64,000 nucleotides of DNA from Rhizorhabdus dicambivorans (GTDB taxonomy: Bacteria > Pseudomonadota > Alphaproteobacteria > Sphingomonadales > Sphingomonadaceae): NCBI RefSeq assembly GCF_002355275.1, contig NZ_CP023449.1, forward strand, positions 2,272,001 to 2,336,000. The letters run 5' to 3'. The position numbers and the translations under genes are program-made. Positions within the stretch are counted from its first letter, which is position 1. Each line of letters begins with the position of its first letter. The notes beneath the pieces are model-generated. The model did not search any database. It was not told where the DNA came from and saw only the letters and a program-made list of their open reading frames with translations. This document shows positions 57,143 to 64,000 of the stretch, piece after piece.

Positions 57143-57589
57143 ATGAGCCCCATGTCGGCCCCGCTCTACAACGCGCAGATTCTCCGCCTCGCCACCAGCA
57201 TCCCGCATCAGGAGCGTCTCGCCCAGGCGCAGGCGACCGTGTCGAAGCGCTCGCCGGTCTGCGGCAGTCGCGTGACCGTCGACGTCACGATGGACGGCGA
57301 GGGCAGGGTGGCGCAGCTGGGGCAGGAGGTGCGCGCCTGCGCCCTCGGCCAGGCCTCCGCCGCACTGATGGGAGAGCATGCGATCGGTCGTACGCCGCGG
57401 GAGCTAGCGGCGGCCCGCGACGCGCTCGCGGCGTTCCTCGCCGGCGGCCGCGATGATCCCGGCGACTGGCCGGGGCTGGAAATCTTCGGCCCGGCCCGGC
57501 CGCACGCCGCGCGTCATCCGTCAATCCGGCTCGCCTTCGAGGCGGTCGCGGAGGCTGCGGCGCAGGCGCTGTCCGAACCGGTGCGATGA
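57143..57589 (+). CDS. NifU/IscU-like iron-sulfur scaffold protein
   Basis: 148 aa related to the NifU N-terminal/IscU scaffold. It keeps two ligand-type cysteines, VSKRSPVCGSRVTVDV and EVRACALGQASAALM, but the third position, normally a cysteine near the end, reads ARPHAARHPSIRLAF with histidines. Sphingomonad homologues commonly show this form, so it may be a divergent scaffold or a regulator instead of the main Isc/Suf scaffold. ATG 57143 or 57152. Its stop overlaps the antiporter start (ATGA). Confidence 0.78.
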   Translation: MSPMSAPLYNAQILRLATSIPHQERLAQAQATVSKRSPVCGSRVTVDVTMDGEGRVAQLGQEVRACALGQASAALMGEHAIGRTPRELAAARDALAAFLAGGRDDPGDWPGLEIFGPARPHAARHPSIRLAFEAVAEAAAQALSEPVR

Positions 57590-59388
57590 GCGAAGCGCCC
57601 GAAGCATTGCTGCTATGGGATGGCGTGCTGCTGCTCGGCGCCGCGATCGTCTTCGTTCTGATCTTCCGCCGGCTCGGGCTCGGCGCCACGCTCGGTTATC
57701 TGGTCGCGGGCGCGCTGATCGGGCCGCAGGGGCTGGCGCTGATCGGCGACGCCGAATCGAAGCTCGGCATCGCCGAACTCGGCATCGTCCTGCTGCTGTT
57801 CCTGGTGGGGCTGGAACTCAATCCCAACCGGCTGTGGCGGCTGCGTCGCGACATCTTCGGCCTTGGTTTCGTCCAGGTCGCCGCCTGCGGGATAGCGATC
57901 AGCGCGGTCATCTACGGTACCACGGCGTTCAGCGCGGCGGCGGCGATCGCGCTCGGTCTGCCGCTGGCGCTGAGCTCGACCGCGCAGGTTCTCCCGATGC
58001 TGCAATCCGCCGGCCGCCTCAACACGCCGCAGGGCGAACGTGCCTTCTCCGTGCTGCTGTTCCAGGATCTGTCGCTGATCCCGCTGATCACCATCATCGC
58101 CACCCTGTCGCGCACCCCGCCCGCGCCGGGAACGCCGCCGGGCTGGCTGCTGGCGATCTATACCGTCGCGGCGGTGGTCGGGCTTGTCCTGGCCGGGCGC
58201 CTGATCCTCAACCCGCTGTTCCGCCTCGTCGGCAACCTGGGCGAGCGCGAACTGTTTGTCGCCGCGGGCCTGTTCACCGTGCTGGCCAGCGCCGCCCTGA
58301 TGGAAGCGCTGCACCTCTCGACCGCGCTTGGCGCCTTCGTGGCCGGGGTGATGCTAGCCGACTCGCCTTATCGGCATGAGCTCGAGGCCGATGTCGAGCC
58401 GTTCCGCACGATTTTGCTCGGCCTGTTCTTCATCGCGGTCGGCATGATGCTGGACCTGCACGTCATCGCCGAGCGGCCCCTGTTCGTCATCGCGATGGCG
58501 CTGGCCGTGGTCGCGACCAAGGCGGTGGTGATGTTCGGGGTGGCCAGGCTGTTCGGCGTGCCGAACCGCGCGGCCCTCGGCTTCGGCCTGCTGCTCAGCC
58601 AGGGTGGCGAGTTTGCCTTCGTCCTCTTCTCGCAGGCAAGCGAGGCGCTGCTGATCCGGCCCGAGGCGGCAAGCCTGTTCGGGGCGATCGTGACGCTGTC
58701 GATGGCGACCACCCCCTTCCTGATGATGATCTCACGCCGCTTCATCACGCCGCCGCCGGCGAAGGAGGAGCGCCCCGGCCCGGATGGATCGCTGAGCCCC
58801 GCGGCGATCGTCGTCGGCTACGGCCGCTTCGGCCAGACGGTGTCGCAGATGTTGCTGGCGGCCGGGGTCAAGGTCAGCCTGATCGACACCGATATCGAGA
58901 CGATCGATGTCGGCCGCCGCTTCGATCTGAACGTCTATTATGGGGACGGCACGCGCGTCGATCTGCTCCGCCAGGCGGGGGGCGATCAGGCGCGTGCCAT
59001 CCTGTTCTGCATAAATGGCGACGGGTTGGGGAAGAAGCAGCTGCAGCCGGTGCTCGACGCCTTCCCCAACGCGGCGGTGCTCGTGCGCGCCTTCGATCGG
59101 CGCCATATGATGGTGCTGTCGCGGCTCGACCTGGCGGGGACGGTGCGCGAACTGTTCGAATCGGCGGTGCTGCTGGGCCGCGAGGCGCTGGAGATATTGG
59201 GCGTCGGCGAAGCCGATATCGTGACGATCGAGGCCGAATATCGCCGCCGCGACGGACTGCGGCTCGAAGCGCAGATCGAGACGGGGGACCTTACTGTCAG
59301 GCGCGACATGATGTTCAACCATGAGCGCAGCCTGGATCTGCACCATGAGGAGGAGAAAGACGATGGCACGCGGCAAGGCGACCGGTGA
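57586..59388 (+). CDS. CPA2-family monovalent cation:proton antiporter (KefB/KefC-like)
   Basis: 600-aa protein with about 12 helices forming the Na/H-exchanger domain (residues 10-385), including LLLFLVGLELNPNRLWRLRR near 72 and LSSTAQVLPMLQSAGRLNTP near 130, then a TrkA-N/RCK domain with NAD motif AIVVGYGRFGQTVSQMLLAA near 405 and SLIDTDIETIDVGRRFD. Glutathione-gated potassium efflux is typical of Kef proteins, but cation specificity cannot be read here. It is coupled to the NifU-like gene upstream and overlaps DUF423 by 26 bp downstream. Confidence 0.88.
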   Translation: MSEAPEALLLWDGVLLLGAAIVFVLIFRRLGLGATLGYLVAGALIGPQGLALIGDAESKLGIAELGIVLLLFLVGLELNPNRLWRLRRDIFGLGFVQVAACGIAISAVIYGTTAFSAAAAIALGLPLALSSTAQVLPMLQSAGRLNTPQGERAFSVLLFQDLSLIPLITIIATLSRTPPAPGTPPGWLLAIYTVAAVVGLVLAGRLILNPLFRLVGNLGERELFVAAGLFTVLASAALMEALHLSTALGAFVAGVMLADSPYRHELEADVEPFRTILLGLFFIAVGMMLDLHVIAERPLFVIAMALAVVATKAVVMFGVARLFGVPNRAALGFGLLLSQGGEFAFVLFSQASEALLIRPEAASLFGAIVTLSMATTPFLMMISRRFITPPPAKEERPGPDGSLSPAAIVVGYGRFGQTVSQMLLAAGVKVSLIDTDIETIDVGRRFDLNVYYGDGTRVDLLRQAGGDQARAILFCINGDGLGKKQLQPVLDAFPNAAVLVRAFDRRHMMVLSRLDLAGTVRELFESAVLLGREALEILGVGEADIVTIEAEYRRRDGLRLEAQIETGDLTVRRDMMFNHERSLDLHHEEEKDDGTRQGDR

Positions 59389-59716
59389 TCCGCTGGCGGC
59401 GCTGCTGGCGCTGTCGGGCGCGATCGCGGTGATCGCGGGCGCCTATGGCGCGCATGGTGCCTTTGGCAAGGCGGCCGAGTGGCTGACCACCGGCGCGCAT
59501 TATCAGATGATCCACGCCGTGGCGGGGCTGGTGATCCTGCAGAAGGGCCGGGGCGCCGCCGGCCTGCTGCTGATCGGGGCGGCGATCTTCGCCGGCACGC
59601 TCTACGCGATGGCGCTGGGCGGCCCGAAATGGCTGGGCGCCGTCACCCCGTTCGGCGGGCTGGCGATGATCCTCGGCTGGATGTGGATCGCGGTGGCCTA
59701 TCTGCGGGGGCGCTGA
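59363..59716 (+). CDS. DUF423 family membrane protein
   Basis: 117-aa four-helix membrane protein. The DUF423 (YgdD-like) signature is AVIAGAYGAHGAFGKAAEWL followed by TGAHYQMIHAVAGLVI. Function is unknown. The ATG at 59363 is inside the end of the antiporter gene and has GGAGGAG about 9 nt upstream, so translation is probably coupled. The gene ends only 6 bp from the convergent flotillin gene, leaving no room for a separate terminator. Confidence 0.88.
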   Translation: MARGKATGDPLAALLALSGAIAVIAGAYGAHGAFGKAAEWLTTGAHYQMIHAVAGLVILQKGRGAAGLLLIGAAIFAGTLYAMALGGPKWLGAVTPFGGLAMILGWMWIAVAYLRGR

Positions 59717-59722
59717 CCCCGC

Positions 59723-61447
59723 TTATTCCGGCTTTGTCGGCGGGGCCTCGGTTTCCGGCTGTACCGCTTTGGGGTGCTTCTTCTCGCCCACGGCCCCTGC
59801 CACCAGCGAATCCAGCGTCGACCCGTCGAAGCCCAGTTCCTTCATCAGCCCGTCGACGATCGGCGCCTGCGCGCGATAACGCAGCGCCGCCGCCACCGCC
59901 GACTGGGCGAGGTTGGTCTCGCCGCCGGCCGTCACGATCTCTCCGCCGCCGCCCCCCGCGCCGGTGATCCCGTCGACCTGGACGATCCTGATCGAGTCGA
60001 TCGCCTCCATCGGCTTCGCGGCTTCCCGAACGATGTCGGGCAGCACTTTGAGCAGTTCGAGCTTGGCGTGGAGCGAGATATTCTCGGATGACAGGAGGTT
60101 GGCGGCCTCGTTGACGGCGCGCTTGCCGGCAGCCTCCACCTCGAACCGGACCCGCGCGGCTTCGGCGCGCAGCTTTTCGGCCTCGGCTTCGCCCTTTGCT
60201 GCGGCGCGCAGCGCCTCGGCGCGGTCGGCGGCGGCCTGCTTTTCCGCCTCGGCCTCCACCTTGACCCCTAGTGCCTGACGCTCGGCCTCCTTGGCGGCCT
60301 GGATCAGTTCGATCCGCTTGGCGCGCTCGGCGACCTCGGTTTCGCGTGCGGTGACGACCTGTTCCTCGGCGGCGACGGCCTCGGCGCGGGCCTTGTCCGC
60401 TTCCGCCTTGGCCTGGCTTTCCTCGCGGCTCTTGTTCTGGACCGCGATCTGCTGCTCCTGCCGGGCGATCTCCAGGGCCTGCTGCTGGGCGATCTTCGCT
60501 TCCTGCACCGCGCGATCCGCTTCGATCTGGGCGGCATCGGTCAACTGCTTGGCGGAGATGCGCGCCTGCTCGGCCTCGCGCTGGCGCTCCGCCTGCTGAC
60601 GGGCGACCTCAGAGGATTGCTCGGCGCGGCGCATCTCGATCTCGCGCTCCTGCTCCAGCCGGGCGAACTCGCTGTCGCGCGAGATGAGGAACGACTGGCG
60701 CTGCGCCTCCAGATTCTTCGCTTCGATCTGGACGCGGGTATCCTGTTCGATGTCGTTGCGGGCCTTCTTGCGCAGTTCGATCTGCTCGGTGAGCTTGGTC
60801 AGGCCCTCGGCGTCGAACGCATTGTTGGCGTTGAAATGCTCGATCGAGGTCTGGTCAAGTCCAGTCAGCGAAACCGATTCCAGTTCCAAGCCGTTCATCG
60901 CCAGATCGGCTGAAGACACCTGCTGCACCTTCTGGACGAAATCGGAGCGCTGCTCGTGCAACTGGTTCATCGTCATGCCTGCCGCGACCGAGCGCAGCGC
61001 GTCGACGAACTTGCCCTCCACCAGCTCCTTCAGATTTTCCGAATGCATGGTGCGCATGCCCAGCGTCTGGGCGGCCATCGCGATCGCCTCGCGATCGGGG
61101 CGGACGCGGACGTAGAATTCCGCCTTCACGTCGATGCGCAGCCTGTCGAGCGTGATCAGCGCATCGGCATTCTTGCGTTCCACGGCGAGCCGTACCGTGT
61201 TCATATTAACTGGCATCGTCTCATGAAAGACCGGCAGCACCAGCGCGCCGCCGTTCATCACCACTTTCTCACCGCCGAAGCCGGTGCGCACGAAGGCGAT
61301 CTCCTTCGACGCGCGCCGGTACAGCCGGGCGAGGATCAGGCCCAGGATCATCAGGGCGACGACAGTGATGGCCGGCGCCAACACATAGATGTTGCCCAGG
61401 GAATTGAGGAATCCGCCGCTCGGGACGGTCGCAGGCAGGTTGCTCAT
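59723..61447 (-). CDS. Flotillin family protein (YqiK-like)
   Basis: 574-aa membrane-associated scaffold of functional membrane microdomains. One N-terminal membrane segment (PAITVVALMILGLILARLY, residues 19-38) precedes the SPFH/PHB domain (about 40-215), then a long charged coiled coil of about 200 residues rich in Glu, Ala and Gln repeats (SEVARQQAERQREAEQARIS and following), and a C-terminal flotillin region. Its start overlaps by 4 bp the end of the OB-fold partner gene, the usual yqiJ-yqiK arrangement. Confidence 0.92.
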   Translation of the reverse strand: MSNLPATVPSGGFLNSLGNIYVLAPAITVVALMILGLILARLYRRASKEIAFVRTGFGGEKVVMNGGALVLPVFHETMPVNMNTVRLAVERKNADALITLDRLRIDVKAEFYVRVRPDREAIAMAAQTLGMRTMHSENLKELVEGKFVDALRSVAAGMTMNQLHEQRSDFVQKVQQVSSADLAMNGLELESVSLTGLDQTSIEHFNANNAFDAEGLTKLTEQIELRKKARNDIEQDTRVQIEAKNLEAQRQSFLISRDSEFARLEQEREIEMRRAEQSSEVARQQAERQREAEQARISAKQLTDAAQIEADRAVQEAKIAQQQALEIARQEQQIAVQNKSREESQAKAEADKARAEAVAAEEQVVTARETEVAERAKRIELIQAAKEAERQALGVKVEAEAEKQAAADRAEALRAAAKGEAEAEKLRAEAARVRFEVEAAGKRAVNEAANLLSSENISLHAKLELLKVLPDIVREAAKPMEAIDSIRIVQVDGITGAGGGGGEIVTAGGETNLAQSAVAAALRYRAQAPIVDGLMKELGFDGSTLDSLVAGAVGEKKHPKAVQPETEAPPTKPE

Positions 61448-62061
61448 CGGTCTATCCAGTTGGAGAAGGGGGGACGGTCGCTGGAAATGGCGCGGAAGAC
61501 ATGGCCCTCGCGGCGGACGAGCAATATCTCGTCCCCTTCGGCGAAGCGGGCATCGGGCATGTCGGGCTCGGCCATCACATAATGAGTCTGGCCGTGGAAA
61601 TCGCGGACCCTGGCCTTGGCGGGAGACCCCTGGGAGGCGGTGCCGACGATGATCTCGGCATGGAGGCCGACGAGCTGGTCGATCCCGATCGCGGTCGTCT
61701 CGTCGCGCGGTATGATCCGTCCCAGCAGCCGCGCGGACAGGCTGGTTGTGGGAAGGGCGGCGGCGCCCGCGGCGGGGATGGCTATCCAGCCGGGCAGCAG
61801 GGCGCCCGTCATCCCCAGCACCGCCTGCTGGCCGATCAGGCCGATCAGCCCGAAGCTGGCAAGGAAGACGACGAGCAACATCAGCAGCGGGAGCTGGCCC
61901 ACGCCCAGCCAGTTCAGCCAGCCCCCATCGCCATCGATGTCCATGTCATGGCCGATCGCGCTGCCGCCAAGGCCTACAGCCTCGACCAGCCCGATCAGCA
62001 TCATGATCGCGAGCGCGATGACGAACGCCAGATTTTCACCCGCTCCGAGAAAGCTCAGCAC
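61444..62061 (-). CDS. YqiJ/NfeD-type OB-fold membrane protein
   Basis: 205-aa partner of flotillin. Three hydrophobic segments (residues 8-32, 58-80, 85-108) precede a soluble OB-fold domain (about 125-195, DQLVGLHAEIIVGTASQGSP and GDEILLVRREGHVF) as in the YqiJ family. Its role is thought to be in flotillin microdomain assembly. The end overlaps the flotillin start by 4 bp (ATGA), so the two are translated together. Confidence 0.86.
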   Translation of the reverse strand: MLSFLGAGENLAFVIALAIMMLIGLVEAVGLGGSAIGHDMDIDGDGGWLNWLGVGQLPLLMLLVVFLASFGLIGLIGQQAVLGMTGALLPGWIAIPAAGAAALPTTSLSARLLGRIIPRDETTAIGIDQLVGLHAEIIVGTASQGSPAKARVRDFHGQTHYVMAEPDMPDARFAEGDEILLVRREGHVFRAISSDRPPFSNWIDR

Positions 62062-62147
62062 CGAATCTCCCCCCAGGGGCCGTAGCGTAGCCCAGCCCTA
62101 CCGCAGGTCAAATCAGGGGAAAGATCGGAATCGGTTAGGAGGAAAAG

Positions 62148-63248
62148 TCAGCCCCGGTCGCTGTCCAGGAACGCTGCCACCGCCGACAGATCGACATTCT
62201 TCTCGAGGAAGGTCTGGCCGATGCCACGCGCGAGCAGGAAGGGGAGGCGGCCACCTTCCATCTTCTTGTCGTGCAGCATGTGCGACACGAGCTTCGCCCC
62301 GCTCGCGTCGATCCCGGCGGCGTGCAGGGTCGCGGGGAGGCCGGCGGCGGCGATGTGGGCGGTCACTCGGGCCGCCTCTTCGGCGGTGCACAGGCCCTGC
62401 GCGGTGGAGAAGCGGAAGGCGAGGGCCATGCCGGCGGCCACCGCCTCGCCGTGGAGCAGCCGATCCGAGAAGCCGGTTTCGGCCTCCAGCGCATGGCCGA
62501 AGGTGTGGCCGAGGTTGAGCAGGGCACGGCGCCCGCTGGTCTCGCGCTCATCCTCTCCGACGATGCGGGCCTTGGCGGCGACGCTGGCGGTGATGGCGTG
62601 GGTTCGGGCGTCGGGATCGCCGGCCAGCAGCTTGCCACCATTCGCCTCGCACCACTGGAAGAACGGCGCGTCGTCGATCAGGCCATATTTGATCACCTCG
62701 GCATAGCCCGCGCGGACCTCGCGCGGGGGCAGGCTGTCGAGCGTGGTCGGGTCGATCAGCACATGGGACGGCTGATAGAAGGCGCCGATCAGGTTCTTGC
62801 CGGCCTTGCTGTTGATCGCGGTCTTGCCGCCCACCGAGCTGTCGACCTGCGAGAGCAGCGTGGTCGGCACCTGGACGAAGCGGCAGCCGCGCTTGAGGAT
62901 CGAAGCCGCGAAGCCGACGAGATCGCCGATCACGCCACCGCCGAGCGCGACGATGGTGTCGTTGCGCTCCACGCCATAGTTGAGCAGCGCGTCGGTGAGC
63001 TTTTCGAGCATCTTCCAGCTCTTGGTGGCCTCGCCGGGAGGCAGCACCTCCACGGCGCTGGCGATGCCTGCCGTCGTCAATGAGGTTTCGAGCCTATAAA
63101 GCTGATTGGGAACGATATTCCTGTCAGTGACGACGATGAACCGGCCTCGCGCGGCATAGGGTGCCAGCAGTTCGCCGGCCCGGTCGAGCGCGCCATTCTC
63201 GATATGGATGTCGTAGCTGCGATCCCCCAGCGAAACCCGGACGCTCAT
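62148..63248 (-). CDS. aroB: 3-dehydroquinate synthase
   Basis: Second step of the shikimate pathway, 366 aa, NAD- and zinc/cobalt-dependent. The NAD motif VALGGGVIGDLVGFAASILK near residue 100, TLLSQVDSSVGGKTAINSKA near 130 and the metal-binding GHTFGHALEAETGFSD and HGEAVAAGMALA near 250 are intact. It overlaps aroK by 4 bp. Confidence 0.97.
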   Translation of the reverse strand: MSVRVSLGDRSYDIHIENGALDRAGELLAPYAARGRFIVVTDRNIVPNQLYRLETSLTTAGIASAVEVLPPGEATKSWKMLEKLTDALLNYGVERNDTIVALGGGVIGDLVGFAASILKRGCRFVQVPTTLLSQVDSSVGGKTAINSKAGKNLIGAFYQPSHVLIDPTTLDSLPPREVRAGYAEVIKYGLIDDAPFFQWCEANGGKLLAGDPDARTHAITASVAAKARIVGEDERETSGRRALLNLGHTFGHALEAETGFSDRLLHGEAVAAGMALAFRFSTAQGLCTAEEAARVTAHIAAAGLPATLHAAGIDASGAKLVSHMLHDKKMEGGRLPFLLARGIGQTFLEKNVDLSAVAAFLDSDRG

Positions 63249-63838
63249 TCGGCCAGCGCCTTCAGGATCGCGTCGACGGTCGCGTCGTGCGGCAGCGGCT
63301 GGCTGCGGACGTGGACGGGGGCCAGCGCATAGACGGGGTTGCGGACCGCAGCGAGCTCGGTGAGCGCCTCGCGCGGGTCGCGGTCCTTGAGCAGGGGGCG
63401 AGTGCCCTCGCGCCGGCTCACCCGGTCGGCCAGCACTTCGATATCGGCGTCGAGCCAGATGGCGAGCGCGCGATCCAGGATCAGCTGGCGGGTCTCTTCC
63501 TGCATGAAGGCGCCACCGCCGGTGGCGATCACCTTGGGCCGGCCGTCGATCAGCCGGCCGATCACGCGGCGTTCGCCGTCACGGAACTCCTTCTCGCCGA
63601 ATCGCGCGAAAATCTCGCTGATGCTGAGCCCCGCCGCGCGCTCGATCTCGGCATCCGCGTCGACGAAGGGAAGGTGGATGCGCGCTGCCAGACGCTTGCC
63701 GATGGTCGACTTGCCCGCGCCCATCAGGCCGATCAGAACCAGCGGCCGGTCAAATCGGGGTAGATTGGGGGGCAGGCTTTGCGGCATGTCGTCGAGGGCT
63801 ATACACATGGGCGCCCCCTCGGGCAAAAGCGCGTCCAT
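63245..63838 (-). CDS. aroK: Shikimate kinase
   Basis: P-loop kinase that phosphorylates shikimate, up to 197 aa. Walker A is LIGLMGAGKSTIGKRLA near residue 40; the shikimate site DADAEIERAAGLSISEIF, RVIGRLIDGRPKVIATGGGA and the LID arginine REGTRPLLKDRDP follow. Start candidates are ATG 63838, 63808 (AGGGGG 5 nt upstream) and 63787; 63808 gives about 187 aa and is equally plausible. It precedes aroB in the same message. Confidence 0.96.
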   Translation of the reverse strand: MDALLPEGAPMCIALDDMPQSLPPNLPRFDRPLVLIGLMGAGKSTIGKRLAARIHLPFVDADAEIERAAGLSISEIFARFGEKEFRDGERRVIGRLIDGRPKVIATGGGAFMQEETRQLILDRALAIWLDADIEVLADRVSRREGTRPLLKDRDPREALTELAAVRNPVYALAPVHVRSQPLPHDATVDAILKALAE

Positions 63839-63889
63839 TGCAACCTGCCCCGTGAGAGCCAGGGCCCATTACCTAGTCGAAGGACATCC

Positions 63890-64000
63890 ATGTCGCGGTT
63901 CAGCTTCATCCTGTTGAGTGTCGTCGTCGTCATCATCGTGGCGCTGGTCGGCTTGAGCTTCGTCAATACCGAGAAGCCGCCGGTGACCGTCGAGAAGGCG
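63890..64000 (+). CDS. Small single-pass membrane protein (3' partial)
   Basis: 37 codons are visible before the window edge. It starts at ATG 63890 with AAGGA 5 nt upstream, opposite to aroK. The sequence MSRFSFILLSVVVVIIVALV is a single hydrophobic helix followed by GLSFVNTEKPPVTVEKA, so a membrane-anchored or secreted small protein. Family not recognised. Confidence 0.65.
   Translation, partial: MSRFSFILLSVVVVIIVALVGLSFVNTEKPPVTVEKA

Overview
The window is a GC-rich, gene-dense chromosomal segment from an alphaproteobacterium, most likely Sphingomonadales (Sphingomonas/Rhizorhabdus/Sphingobium-like). The evidence is the combination of a ctrA cell-cycle regulator with its own TTAA-N7-TTAA boxes, a TonB-dependent receptor beside a prolyl oligopeptidase, separate glyQ and glyS genes, an alphaproteobacterial cpa/tad pilus cluster, and many REP-like palindromes with a CGTC head. 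No phage, insertion sequence, CRISPR array, rRNA or tRNA gene was seen. Most genes are core housekeeping genes. The accessory signal lies in small insertions and in regulatory DNA.

Layout. 1-5.7 kb: tamA (5' end cut by the window) and tamB, the outer-membrane translocation and assembly module. 5.8-11.4 kb, minus strand: an MFS exporter, a secreted prolyl oligopeptidase and a TonB-dependent receptor. 11.6-13.5 kb, minus: glnB-glnA with a candidate sigma-54 promoter. 13.6-16.8 kb: map, a divergent CinA-N/MoaB-like protein, a large nested inverted repeat and a TetA-like MFS pump. 16.9-19.2 kb: a DUF2177 membrane protein, a GFA-family protein and a minimal RNB ribonuclease. 19.2-22.1 kb: a TauD-like dioxygenase, a Tat-exported protein of unknown function and a divergent TetR regulator, with two palindromic operators between the last two. 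22.2-26.9 kb: two divergent, overlapping gene sets for lipid modification (DUF1295 membrane protein and CFA-type methyltransferase; FAD oxidoreductase, DUF1365 and a Gre-factor-like protein). 26.9-29.7 kb: a PhnA-domain protein and katG. 29.8-31.7 kb: ctrA and a TraB/GumN protein.

31.9-39.9 kb: glyQ and glyS, separated by a DUF559 nuclease-like ORF that sits inside a pair of inverted REP arms, then ppdK, a DUF418 membrane protein and a membrane-anchored coiled-coil protein. 40.0-47.1 kb, minus: a cpaA-B-C-D-E-tadB-tadC pilus cluster with no cpaF ATPase or flp pilin gene. 47.1-49.8 kb: a DAO-type oxidoreductase, an orphan HicB-like protein, a DsrE-like protein and a MoeB/ThiF-type enzyme. 50-53.9 kb, minus: ubiE-ubiB-coaBC-dut, tightly packed. 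54-57.6 kb: mutM, rpsT, dnaA and a NifU-like scaffold. 57.6-62.1 kb: a KefB-like antiporter, DUF423, then flotillin with a YqiJ/NfeD-type partner. 62.1-63.8 kb: aroK-aroB, and a partial small membrane protein at the right edge.

The strongest unusual signals are the REP-bounded DUF559 cassette that splits glyQS and supplies the glyS ribosome-binding site; the twin TetR operators controlling an unknown exported protein; the tad cluster lacking its motor ATPase; and the Gre-like protein translationally coupled to a lipid-modification set. All functions are assigned by reading the translated sequence; no database search was run.
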